A stretch of DNA of 43,007 nt, taken from contig NZ_JAQWCQ010000031.1 in the NCBI RefSeq assembly GCF_028705895.1, positions 1 through 43,007 of the forward strand, read 5' to 3'. This document shows positions 25,311 through 33,719 of the stretch, in pieces. This stretch comes from Massilibacteroides sp. (lineage in GTDB: Bacteria > Bacteroidota > Bacteroidia > Bacteroidales > Tannerellaceae). Numbering within the stretch: the first letter of the stretch is position 1; each line of letters begins with the position of its first letter. Both the position numbers and the translations under genes were made by a program. Below the pieces are notes generated by a model that saw nothing but the letters and a program-made list of their open reading frames with translations, did no database searches and had not been told where the DNA came from.

Positions 25311-27152
25311 TTATTCTGATACCAATTCTTTTACATCTTCACCATAGGCATCTTTGACAGTTCCTTTTATCCGAATCAGAACGATCCATTTTCTAAAAGC
25401 TCCTACAAAAACAATCAACATCAGAACCATTGCAATAATAGCTAATGTTGCCAACAGGTATTGTTCATTCGGAATATAGGCGGATGTTACTTGAATATAA
25501 CCAGCCCAAAAAGTAATTATGGCCATAAAAACGCCGGGAATTGCTGTGCAGAGACTATACAATCCTCTATTCATTCGTAGTAACATGGTGGTTGAAACGA
25601 TCAATGCACAAGCAGCGAGTAATTGATTACTCATACCGAACAGTGGCCATATACTATTGATGTTCCCGGTATAAACCAGATACCCCCAGGTGGCGGTGAA
25701 AGCAACACTGGTAATAATAACACCGGGCAACCAGTTCTTGTCATTAAATTTAGGAACTACGCGGCCAAGCATTTCTTGCAGGAAGAATCGTCCTACTCTT
25801 GTCCCCGCATCTATAGCAGTGAGGATAAAGACAGCCTCAAACATAATCGCGAAATTATACCAATACGCCATCAGCTGATCCATAAACGGGATATTGTTAA
25901 AAATATGTGCCATACCTACAGCTAAGGACACAGCTCCACCGGTACGACCATGCAGGTCAACTCCAATCTTATCGATGAAATGCTGCAGATCAACTGCTTC
26001 CATTCCCGGATTGGCTGCTAAGAAAGCAGGATACGCATCTGTTGCTGTATTGATCGCGAAATAATCTCCGGGCATTAATGTACAAGCAGCAATCAACGCC
26101 ATCAGGGCAACAAATCCTTCCGTAAGCATTGCGCCATAACCGACAAAGAGCATTTCCTTTTCATTCCCGATCATTTTAGGGGTTGTACCTGTCGCAATTA
26201 TTGCGTGGAATCCGGAAATAGCCCCGCAGGCTATTGTAATAAAGATAAAGGGTAGGACAGGACCACTTATTACCGGACCTCCTCCGTGAATAAATGAAGT
26301 GACAGCCGGCATTTGTAAGACAGGATGTACGAAAATTATACCTACGGCCAACATAAGGATTGTACCAATTTTCAGATAGGTGGATAAATAATCACGGGGT
26401 ACGAGCAGGAACCATACAGGAAGAACCGATGCAAAAAAACCATAGATAGGAACGGCTATCGAGATTGTTTCCTTGCTCCAGTCGAACATGCTACTAAGTA
26501 TGCTGGACTGCATCAGGTTATGACCCGAAATAATACCGATCACCAATAATGCAACGCCTAAAATACTGGCAAGCCATACACTATTCTTCCGATACCGCAT
26601 AATTAGCCCCATTAAAATCGCAATAGGAATGGTAATGATTACAGTAAATAATGACCAGGGTGCATCATGCATAGCACTTACACAAGCAAGCGATAGTCCC
26701 GCCAACGTGAGGATCAGAATAAAGAGAATGGCAAAACCGGCTACGGTTCCCGTCATAGGACCGATTTCTTTGGATGCAATAGACGCCAGACTTTGTCCTT
26801 TATGGCGCATTGATGCAAAAAGAACCACCAAATCATGCACTCCTCCTCCAAGCACACACCCCACAAGTATCCAAAGTGCTCCCGGGAAAAAACCAAATTG
26901 TGCTGCGAGAACAGGACCTACAAGCGGACCTGCAGCAGCGATCGCTGCAAAATGATGTCCGAATAATACGTTTTTATCAGTGACTACGTAATCCTGTCCG
27001 TCTGCAAACCTTACAGCAGGGGTAATACGTTTTTCATCTAATCTCAATACTTTATTGGCTAAAAAAACGCCATAGATACGATAGCCTATGGCAAAAATAC
27101 ATACAGCAGCAAACACTAACGTCAGTGCATTCATTCCATCTAATGCTTCCAC
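25311..27152 (-). CDS. CstA/BtsT-family carrier
   Basis: Carbon-starvation protein family membrane carrier, 613 residues, shorter than the approximately 700 of E. coli CstA and BtsT. Family sequences include FGHHFAAIAAAGPLVGPVLAAQFG (in two parts across residues 64-87), GGGVHDLVVLFASMRHKGQSLA, GFHAIIATGTTPKMIGNE and MSNQLLAACALIVST. Many hydrophobic helices run to the C-terminus. Characterised members import pyruvate with protons (or peptides, as first proposed). The frame opens with GTG at 27152; the ATG at 27134 (MNALTLVFA) is an equally good start. It lies upstream of the uronate operon with a promoter between, so pyruvate recapture is only a contextual guess. Confidence 0.9.
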   Translation of the reverse strand: MEALDGMNALTLVFAAVCIFAIGYRIYGVFLANKVLRLDEKRITPAVRFADGQDYVVTDKNVLFGHHFAAIAAAGPLVGPVLAAQFGFFPGALWILVGCVLGGGVHDLVVLFASMRHKGQSLASIASKEIGPMTGTVAGFAILFILILTLAGLSLACVSAMHDAPWSLFTVIITIPIAILMGLIMRYRKNSVWLASILGVALLVIGIISGHNLMQSSILSSMFDWSKETISIAVPIYGFFASVLPVWFLLVPRDYLSTYLKIGTILMLAVGIIFVHPVLQMPAVTSFIHGGGPVISGPVLPFIFITIACGAISGFHAIIATGTTPKMIGNEKEMLFVGYGAMLTEGFVALMALIAACTLMPGDYFAINTATDAYPAFLAANPGMEAVDLQHFIDKIGVDLHGRTGGAVSLAVGMAHIFNNIPFMDQLMAYWYNFAIMFEAVFILTAIDAGTRVGRFFLQEMLGRVVPKFNDKNWLPGVIITSVAFTATWGYLVYTGNINSIWPLFGMSNQLLAACALIVSTTMLLRMNRGLYSLCTAIPGVFMAIITFWAGYIQVTSAYIPNEQYLLATLAIIAMVLMLIVFVGAFRKWIVLIRIKGTVKDAYGEDVKELVSE

Positions 27153-27211
27153 GGGATTTTAGTTTATTGTTTTTCTAAATATGATTTTAAGGTCTCAACA
27201 AAGATTCTTTC

Positions 27212-27664
27212 TTAATGCTCTAATGCAAGTAATTTTTCTTTTATATCCATGCCTCCGGCATAGCCTACCAGTTTTCCGTTAGAACCGATAATTCGATGAC
27301 AAGGAATAATAATTGCTATCGGATTTCTATTGTTTGCTAATCCAACGGCTCGGCATGATTTGGGATTCCCAATATCTTCTGCTATCTGTTTATATGTGCG
27401 TGTTTCTCCGTAATGAACACGCGTAAGTGCTTCCCATACAGCTTTTTGAAAAGCAGTTCCTTTCGGATTCAGTGGGAGATTGAAAGACATTCTTTGTCCA
27501 TCTAAATATTCATCTATTTGGCGGGCAGCTTCCCGGATAAGTTTTGTTTCCTTTTCTTCATAGTCATTTTCCGGTTTTTTAAACGATACTCTCGTTATCT
27601 GGTTATCTTCTTCACATATCCAAATCTGGCATATGCTTGTCTGGTAAGAATAGTAGTTTTTCAT
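27212..27664 (-). CDS. ogt: methylated-DNA--protein-cysteine methyltransferase
   Basis: Suicide repair protein that removes O6-methylguanine damage. 150 residues, a short form lacking the Ada regulatory domain. The acceptor is Cys122 in IIIPCHRIIGSNGKLVGYAGG. The helix-turn-helix region reads TRTYKQIAEDIGNPKSCRAVGLANNRN (in the stretch 88-114), with the arginine finger in KSCRAVG. The start is the ATG at 27664. Monocistronic by spacing: 73 bases to the efflux operon end upstream and 59 bases to cstA downstream. Confidence 0.97.
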   Translation of the reverse strand: MKNYYSYQTSICQIWICEEDNQITRVSFKKPENDYEEKETKLIREAARQIDEYLDGQRMSFNLPLNPKGTAFQKAVWEALTRVHYGETRTYKQIAEDIGNPKSCRAVGLANNRNPIAIIIPCHRIIGSNGKLVGYAGGMDIKEKLLALEH

Positions 27665-27689
27665 GGTAAAGTAGTCACAATTAAATTAA

Positions 27690-27711
27690 TACGATCTATA
27701 TCCAAATCGTA
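27690..27711 (-). terminator. possible terminator of the RND operon
   Basis: TACGAT (27690-27695) pairs with ATCGTA (27706-27711) around a 10-base loop, followed on the minus strand by T/A-rich sequence. It is weak, and being 26 bases upstream of the ogt start it might instead belong to the ogt promoter region. Confidence 0.3.
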
Positions 27712-27737
27712 AAGTTAATATTTCTCGTGAATTATTG

Positions 27738-29069
27738 CTATTCTGGGAGAAAATATTCCACTAACTGTCCACTGAGTTGTAAAAGAGATATTTCGCATAT
27801 TTTGGTAGAATATTCTGCAATAGAACGACGTTCTTCTGCATTCAATAAACTGTTCTGGGCTTCACGTAGTTCGATTCCCGACAGATCTCCTAACTTATAA
27901 CGTTCAATTGCAATATCATAATTTTCCTGCGCAGCAACCAGATTTTCTTTTTCTAAAGTCCACAATTCAAGATTGTTCTTATAAGCCATCCAGAGATTAC
28001 TCATATCCGCACGCAATGATAAATCCAATTCTTGTAAACGCAGGTTCTTGTTTTCGATCTGAAGACGCACATTGCGTTGTTCACGGCGACGATTAAAACC
28101 ATCAAATAAATTAAAACCAATTGTCACTCCATAGTTCAATCCCAACCTTTGTTGTAGATCGGTAGTGCCTACCTCATACCAATTGGCCGTATAACCATAA
28201 CCTGCATTAAGTTTTACATACGGGTAATTACGGCTACGTGCTTTTCTATAATCCAATTCCGAAAGAAGAACGTTTTTCTGGGCAATTTGCAAGGGAACAT
28301 TAGATGTTTGTGTGTTGTGCCATAGTTCTGCTTCATCCAGAAATTCATTCGGAATAATCAACGAGTCTTTTAGCTGGATACGCTCTTCTACATTTTCCAG
28401 AGCCATCAGTGTGTTGAGTTGTACTGACGCCCGGTGTAAAGTTTCCAATTGATTCAGAACATTCGAACTGTCGGAATTAAAGTCCACTTGTGCCTGCTGT
28501 AAATCCAACCGCGACATGGAGCCGATAAAGTATCGCTCTTCTACAATACGAAGTCGTTCTTTGGATAATGCTAATGTTGCTTTTAAGTTACGTAGGCGGA
28601 TTTTTTGACGGATCAGGTTGTAATACTCAGCAGATAAAGAAGCTATAAAATCCTCTATTGCCATGCGGGTATTCAGTTCTCCGAGTTGTTTCAGTTCCTT
28701 CAGTGTTTCATATGTAGCCTGTATGCCGAACCCGTCGAATATTGTCCAGTTTACATTCAGGCCTACATTTGCCGTCTCACTGTTTACCCCCGTCGTTTTT
28801 TCGGTTGTACCGTCGGTCAACTTATTTCGCGTATCGTAAACCGTTCCGCTAAATCCTCCGTTCATATCCACAGTCGGCAGATAGCCCGCATTACCCGGTG
28901 TTGCATTGTTCTCGCTGATCGCTTGCTCGTTGCGGATAATACGGATAGAATAGTTTTTCTCTAATCCAATCTCAAGACATTTATGAAGATCAAACTCCTT
29001 TTCCTGAGAAAATACAGGAAGAGAAACAAATGTAATAGTCAGAAAAAATAAATATAAAATTTGTTTCAT
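27738..29069 (-). CDS. TolC-family outer-membrane efflux channel
   Basis: A 443-residue outer-membrane factor. The signal peptide is residues 1-21 (MKQILYLFFLTITFVSLPVFS). Two repeats of the TolC fold follow, with long amphipathic helices: LEIGLEKNYSIRIIRNEQ at the first, YDIAIERYKLGDLSGIELREAQ near the C-terminus. The beta-barrel segments are rich in Asn/Gly/Tyr (VGLNVNWTIFDGFGIQ and GVTIGFNLFDGFNRRRE). Third gene of the tripartite operon, 6 bases after the RND gene. It should form the exit duct for the pump. Confidence 0.93.
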   Translation of the reverse strand: MKQILYLFFLTITFVSLPVFSQEKEFDLHKCLEIGLEKNYSIRIIRNEQAISENNATPGNAGYLPTVDMNGGFSGTVYDTRNKLTDGTTEKTTGVNSETANVGLNVNWTIFDGFGIQATYETLKELKQLGELNTRMAIEDFIASLSAEYYNLIRQKIRLRNLKATLALSKERLRIVEERYFIGSMSRLDLQQAQVDFNSDSSNVLNQLETLHRASVQLNTLMALENVEERIQLKDSLIIPNEFLDEAELWHNTQTSNVPLQIAQKNVLLSELDYRKARSRNYPYVKLNAGYGYTANWYEVGTTDLQQRLGLNYGVTIGFNLFDGFNRRREQRNVRLQIENKNLRLQELDLSLRADMSNLWMAYKNNLELWTLEKENLVAAQENYDIAIERYKLGDLSGIELREAQNSLLNAEERRSIAEYSTKICEISLLQLSGQLVEYFLPE

Positions 29070-29075
29070 AGCTTA

Positions 29076-32000
29076 TTAATTTGTTTGAGAATCAGTTTTT
29101 GCAATCCGTACTCTCTGGCGATCCGTAGATATATAGGTGTACATAGCCGGAATAATGAATAAAGTCAGAAACGTGGAGACTAACATACCTCCCACTACGG
29201 CAACTCCCATGGCAATACGCCCTTGTGCTCCTTCTCCTGATGCAAAAACTAACGGAATAAGTCCTAAAATCGTAGAAGCACTGGTCATCAGAATAGGACG
29301 AAGGCGCTGAATAGATGCGGAACGAATAGCCTCCTGGAAATTATACCCTGCAATTTGGCGTTGATTGGCAAATTCCACAATCAGAATTCCATTTTTTGTC
29401 ACTAATCCGATCAACATGATAATACCTATCTGACTGAAGATATTCATGGTTATACCTCCTAAATTCATAAAGAACACAGCTCCTGCAATCGCAAGCGGAA
29501 CGGTCACCATTACAACCAATGGATCCTTGAAGCTTTCAAACTGAGCGGCTAAAACAAGATAAACCATAATCAAAGCAAGTATCAAAGCAAACATAAGGCT
29601 GTCTGAACTTTCCCGGAATTCTTTCGATTCTCCCGATAACGCAGTACGGAATGACTCATCTAATGTTTCCGAGGCTATGCGATCCATTTCTTCCAATCCG
29701 TCACCAATCGTGTATCCTTTGGCTAAACCGCTCGATACAGTTGCCGACACAAACCGGTTGTATCGGTATAGTTGAGGAGGAGCTACATTCTCTTCCAAAG
29801 TAACCAAGTTGTCCAATTGTATCATGGCACCATTGTCACTGCGTACGTAAATGGATTTCAGATCGACCGGCGTATTTCGTTGTTGACGATTAATTTCTCC
29901 TAATATCTGATATTGCTTACCGTTCATATAGAAATAGCCCATTCGTTGGCCACTCAAAGCATATTGCAGTGTTTGCGCTATGTTTCTCGTACTTACACCA
30001 AGTAGAGAGGCTTTATCCCGATTGATTACAATACGCGTTTCCGGTTTTGTAAACTTGAGATTGACATCTGCCATCTGGAAAACAGGACTTTCATTTACTT
30101 TCTGCATAAAATGAGGTAGGGTTTCCTGCAACTTTTCAAGAGAAGTAGATTGCAGAACATACTGTATAGGCATTCCTGCTCTACGTCCGCCGAAAGTAGA
30201 CTGTTGTTGCACAAAAGCGCGGGCTTTTGTTTCTTTCTGGACACCCTTTGAAAGACTTTCCGCAACACTCATCTGCGTCCACTCACGCTCTTTAATATCC
30301 GGAAGGATGATGTTGACAAATCCTCCCGAACTCCACGCTCTGGCAATAACAGCCTCCCGTTCCGGAACAACAGAGTCCACAAGCGTCTCTATGCCTTCGC
30401 CATAATCCCTCAGAAATTCAAATGTCGCTCCTTCAGGACCTCTTATATTTACTGTGATCGTAGAACGATCTTCTAAGGGTGAAAGTTCTGCCGGTATTTT
30501 ATTCCAATAATATCCGATAGCAACTAAGAGGAGAATAATTATAGGGAAAGACCATTTCTTATGCCTCAGAAAATAATCCAGACTTTTTTCATAGATACTA
30601 TTAATACCGCTAAAGAAGGGTTCTGTTTTCTCATACAGCCAGTTTTGTTTTTGCTGCTTTTTCAGGATTTTAGTGGCAAGCATAGGAGTAAAAGTTAACG
30701 CAACAAATGATGATATCACAACTGAACCCGCAATAACAATACTAAACTCCTTAAAAAGACGCCCTGTCATTCCATCCATAAATACAATTGGAAGGAATAC
30801 TGCAACTAATGTTACTGTGGTAGATATAATCGCAAAAAAGATCTCTTTACAACCTTCTATTCCTGCTTCCTTTGGGGTGATCCCCTGTTCAATACGAACG
30901 TAAATATTCTCCGTAACAACGATTGCATCATCAACAACCAAGCCCACTGCCAACACGATAGCCAGCATAGTAAGTACATTGATGGAAAATCCTGCCAGAT
31001 ACATCACGAAAAATGTTGCAATGAGTGATACGGGGATAACAACAACTGGTATCATCGTTACGCGCCAATCGCGCAGAAAAAAGAAAATAACTAACGCTAC
31101 AATTATGAATGCTATGTAGATCGTTTCTTGTACTTCCGCAATAGAAGCACGGATAAAACGAGTGTTGTCATAAATCATTTCAATGGTAACATCATCCGGC
31201 AAATCTTTCTTTAGTTGTTCGATGCGGTTGTATGCTTCATCTGCAATCTCTATATGATTCGCTCCGGGTTGAGGTATGATAACATCAATAACCATTGGTT
31301 CTCCGTTCTTTTTCAGAATGCTCCTCATATCTTCCGGCGCAAGTTCAGCGTATCCGATGTCACGAAAACGAACAATATTATTGTTGCTTTCTTTAATAAT
31401 AAGATCATTGAATTCCTTCGCGGTATGCATCAATCCAAGAGTACGTATCGAAAGATCAATCGTATTTCCTTCAATACTCCCCGAAGGTAATTCTACATTT
31501 TCGCGATCTACCGCGTTCTTTATATCAATCGGAGTAACCCCATAACCCGCCATTTTAGCGGGATCTAACCAAAGGCGCATGGAATAACGCTTTTCTCCCC
31601 AGATATTTACGGCACTTACGTTTGGAATTGTTTGTAAACGCTCCTTCACGGTTAGTTCCGCTATTTCACTCAACTCCATAAGTGAACGTTTCCTGCTTTG
31701 TATGCCGATCTGCATAATCGGAGAAGCATCGGCATCAGCCTTCGATACAGTTGGAGGGTCACAATCTCGCGGCAAATATCGTTGAGCGCGGGATACCTTA
31801 TCACGCACATCGTTGGCAGCCGTTTCCATATCTACCGAAAGTTCAAACTCTACCGTAATACGGGAACTGCCCTGACTACTAACACTGCTCAGCGAACGAA
31901 TACCCGGAATCCCATTTATGTTCTGCTCTAAAGGTTCGGTGATCTGATTCATAACTACATCTGCATTCGCACCCGGATAAGATACATTTACAGAAATAAT

Positions 32001-32132
32001 TGGCTGGTCCACACTTGGAAACTCACGTACACCAAGGAATTTGTATCCAATAATACCAAATAACAGGAGGACAAGAGTCATCACTGTGGAAAGAACCGGT
32101 CTGTTTATGCTTATTTCAGAAAGATTACTCAT
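29076..32132 (-). CDS. RND efflux transporter (AcrB/HAE-1 family)
   Basis: Proton-driven inner-membrane pump, 1018 residues. The N-terminal motif SINRPVLSTVMTLVLLLFGI is followed by LGVREFPSVDQPIISV and the PGANADVVMNQITEPLE porter domain. The transmembrane helix with LAVGLVVDDAIVVTENIYVRIEQ (about residues 398-420) has the Asp-Asp pair of the proton relay. The second half repeats the architecture and ends with GLVTKNGILIVEFANQ and the SILRPILMTS-like segment (RLRPILMTSASTILG). The substrate cannot be inferred. It starts 15 bases after the adaptor gene. No regulator is adjacent. Confidence 0.95.
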   Translation of the reverse strand: MSNLSEISINRPVLSTVMTLVLLLFGIIGYKFLGVREFPSVDQPIISVNVSYPGANADVVMNQITEPLEQNINGIPGIRSLSSVSSQGSSRITVEFELSVDMETAANDVRDKVSRAQRYLPRDCDPPTVSKADADASPIMQIGIQSRKRSLMELSEIAELTVKERLQTIPNVSAVNIWGEKRYSMRLWLDPAKMAGYGVTPIDIKNAVDRENVELPSGSIEGNTIDLSIRTLGLMHTAKEFNDLIIKESNNNIVRFRDIGYAELAPEDMRSILKKNGEPMVIDVIIPQPGANHIEIADEAYNRIEQLKKDLPDDVTIEMIYDNTRFIRASIAEVQETIYIAFIIVALVIFFFLRDWRVTMIPVVVIPVSLIATFFVMYLAGFSINVLTMLAIVLAVGLVVDDAIVVTENIYVRIEQGITPKEAGIEGCKEIFFAIISTTVTLVAVFLPIVFMDGMTGRLFKEFSIVIAGSVVISSFVALTFTPMLATKILKKQQKQNWLYEKTEPFFSGINSIYEKSLDYFLRHKKWSFPIIILLLVAIGYYWNKIPAELSPLEDRSTITVNIRGPEGATFEFLRDYGEGIETLVDSVVPEREAVIARAWSSGGFVNIILPDIKEREWTQMSVAESLSKGVQKETKARAFVQQQSTFGGRRAGMPIQYVLQSTSLEKLQETLPHFMQKVNESPVFQMADVNLKFTKPETRIVINRDKASLLGVSTRNIAQTLQYALSGQRMGYFYMNGKQYQILGEINRQQRNTPVDLKSIYVRSDNGAMIQLDNLVTLEENVAPPQLYRYNRFVSATVSSGLAKGYTIGDGLEEMDRIASETLDESFRTALSGESKEFRESSDSLMFALILALIMVYLVLAAQFESFKDPLVVMVTVPLAIAGAVFFMNLGGITMNIFSQIGIIMLIGLVTKNGILIVEFANQRQIAGYNFQEAIRSASIQRLRPILMTSASTILGLIPLVFASGEGAQGRIAMGVAVVGGMLVSTFLTLFIIPAMYTYISTDRQRVRIAKTDSQTN

Positions 32133-32147
32133 AACTCAATAAAGGTT

Positions 32148-33245
32148 TTAATACAAATTATCGATTGAAACCTTCATCCCCATGCGTAACTGCATTACTC
32201 CCGAGATGATTACTGTGTCTCCCAGATTTAAGCCGTCGATAACTTGTACGCGACTTTCCGTACGGATTCCCGTTTCTATTTCTACGGGATGAGCTGAGGC
32301 GTTTGTGTATTTATACACGATGTTCTTTCCCATTTCGGGAATCACAGCCTCACTTGGCACAGTCAGAGCATCTTTTATCTCCTGTTTCGTAATCTCAACA
32401 GAAGTCAACCTGCCGGGCAAAATATCTTCTTTTATATTCGGATAAGTTGCACGTACATTCAACGTACGCGTGTCTAAATCAATCTTGCTCTCTACGGCAT
32501 ACACGGACGCGTATAACTTATCTACAGTACCATCATTCCGTTCCATGCTAAAAGAAATACGCGTTCCGGGACGGACCTCCCCGGAATAGCGTTCAGGTAT
32601 AGAAAAGTCAATTTTTAGAGGTGATATTTTAGTTAATTTGGCGATTATTGTTGAGGGAGAAGTATAAGCTCCTTCACTGACGTTTCTCAATCCGATAACA
32701 CCATCGAAAGGTGCTCTAAGTTCTGTCTGAGCGATATTGGCCTTGACTAAATCAATATCTGCTTTTAATTTATCCAACTCCGTCTGTACCTGCTCAAAAG
32801 CTTCTTGGCTGACTGCATCTTTTGCCAGAAGGGCACGTTGCCTGTACACCCGGTCTTGCGCAAGAGGTATTTGCGCTTCTAATTTCTTTAACTGTGCTTG
32901 TAAAGGATTGTCATTAATCTTTGCGAGCAAATCCCCTTTACTAACATGACTACCTTCCGTAAAATAAATAGCCACAACTTTACCCGAAGATTCAAAAGAC
33001 AAGTCCACTTCCTCATCGGGAATTACTGTTCCTGCAGTAATAACCTTATCTGATAATGATTGATATTTTAATACTTCAGCATTAATATTCAAAACTCTGT
33101 TGCGTAAAGATGTTCCCTGAGGTACAGGAGCCTCAAAACCTCCTTTCTTTGAAATCAACAACTGTTTAACCCTTGGGAAAGCAATCATCCCCGCTATCAG
33201 GAGCACAATTACGGCCGTAACGCCCCATTTTGCTTTTTTTGTCAT
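32148..33245 (-). CDS. RND periplasmic adaptor (HlyD/MFP family)
   Basis: Membrane-fusion protein linking the RND pump to TolC, 365 residues. An N-terminal anchor or signal helix (KWGVTAVIVLLIAGMIAF) is followed by a barrel-sandwich half (VIPDEEVDLSFESSGKVVAIYFTEG), a short coiled-coil hairpin (about 110-165), the matching half (AQTELRAPFDGVIGLRNVSEG), a beta-barrel (PLKIDFSIPERYSGEVRPGT) and a membrane-proximal domain. No lipobox is seen, so it is probably held by the uncleaved helix. First gene of the adaptor-pump-channel operon; no convincing TAnnTTTG box precedes it. Confidence 0.93.
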   Translation of the reverse strand: MTKKAKWGVTAVIVLLIAGMIAFPRVKQLLISKKGGFEAPVPQGTSLRNRVLNINAEVLKYQSLSDKVITAGTVIPDEEVDLSFESSGKVVAIYFTEGSHVSKGDLLAKINDNPLQAQLKKLEAQIPLAQDRVYRQRALLAKDAVSQEAFEQVQTELDKLKADIDLVKANIAQTELRAPFDGVIGLRNVSEGAYTSPSTIIAKLTKISPLKIDFSIPERYSGEVRPGTRISFSMERNDGTVDKLYASVYAVESKIDLDTRTLNVRATYPNIKEDILPGRLTSVEITKQEIKDALTVPSEAVIPEMGKNIVYKYTNASAHPVEIETGIRTESRVQVIDGLNLGDTVIISGVMQLRMGMKVSIDNLY

Positions 33246-33347
33246 AAGGCCTTAAATTCTTTCTCTTAATTAAAAAGTCTACATATCTATCCAATTGCTT
33301 AGACCGGAAAAAGGAAAAAAGGTTTAAGACCTTTCTGTGAAAAATTC

Positions 33348-33390
33348 AAAGAGCCTCAACATTCATTACCAGGCGCCTTTATTTTTTTTT
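33348..33390 (+). terminator. orphan intrinsic terminator
   Basis: AAAG (33348-33351) and GCCT (33353-33356) pair with AGGC (33371-33374) and CTTT (33377-33380) around a 14-base loop. An A and nine T follow (33381-33390). No plus-strand gene lies upstream (the preceding gene is on the minus strand), so it would end an unannotated transcript or be left over from a lost gene. Confidence 0.5.
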
Positions 33391-33473
33391 GAAAAGACAT
33401 ATCGTCAAGACCTTTGCTTTGTCTCATAATAATTTACTTTTTAAACTATAAACTTTTTTCAGTACAAGACACA

Positions 33474-33614
33474 ATGGACTTTCTGTGGCAAGCTTACAGT
33501 TCAAATATCCTTACGGAAGAAGATTGTAATCGGTTTATTTCTCAGGTTTTGTCGAAGGGAAGTAAATTTCCCGTAAAAGAAATTAAGGACTTTACTCCAA
33601 GGTTTATTTTCTAA
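33474..33614 (+). pseudogene. 46-residue ORF, possible C-terminal remnant of a PIN-like protein
   Basis: The ORF begins at ATG 33474 (MDFLWQAYSSNILTEEDC) and ends KDFTPRFIF; the frame is open from a TTG at 33414. The pattern (T, x, x, x, LWQAY, NILTEED, FISQVLSKGSK) loosely resembles the last helices of PIN/DUF3368-type toxin-like proteins just after their conserved GT. The upstream sequence in this frame shows nothing PIN-like and hits a stop at 33390. So it is either a gene remnant or a small unrelated peptide. This is pattern memory only. Confidence 0.3.
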
Positions 33615-33710
33615 GACAGAACGATAAGAACTATACGAATTACATGCCTGTTTTCGATAAAAATAAATAACTTCGTATTACTTTTATGTTTTATCAAGGA
33701 TTTTATAAAC

Positions 33711-33716
33711 AAGGAG
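33711..33716 (+). promoter_or_regulatory. Shine-Dalgarno-like AAGGAG before murF-alr
   Basis: AAGGAG ends 3 bases before the ATG at 33720. This is unusual in this window, where starts generally lack such sequences, and the spacing is shorter than the usual 5-9 bases. Confidence 0.45.
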
Positions 33717-33719
33717 AAA

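Larger units (their letters stand above)
33246..33719. other. 474-base intergenic region
   Basis: Divergent gap between the efflux operon and murF-alr. It contains a small palindromic hairpin (AAAGGT/ACCTTT, 33318-33334), an orphan plus-strand terminator-like hairpin, a repeated 9-mer AAGACCTTT (33326-33334 and 33407-33415), and a short ORF listed separately. I see no recognisable tRNA, riboswitch or complete gene. Confidence 0.7.

Noticed and set aside
30673-31545. Several plus-strand ORFs opposite the RND pump
   Set aside because: They run antisense to strongly conserved pump motifs, with no domain content or promoter.
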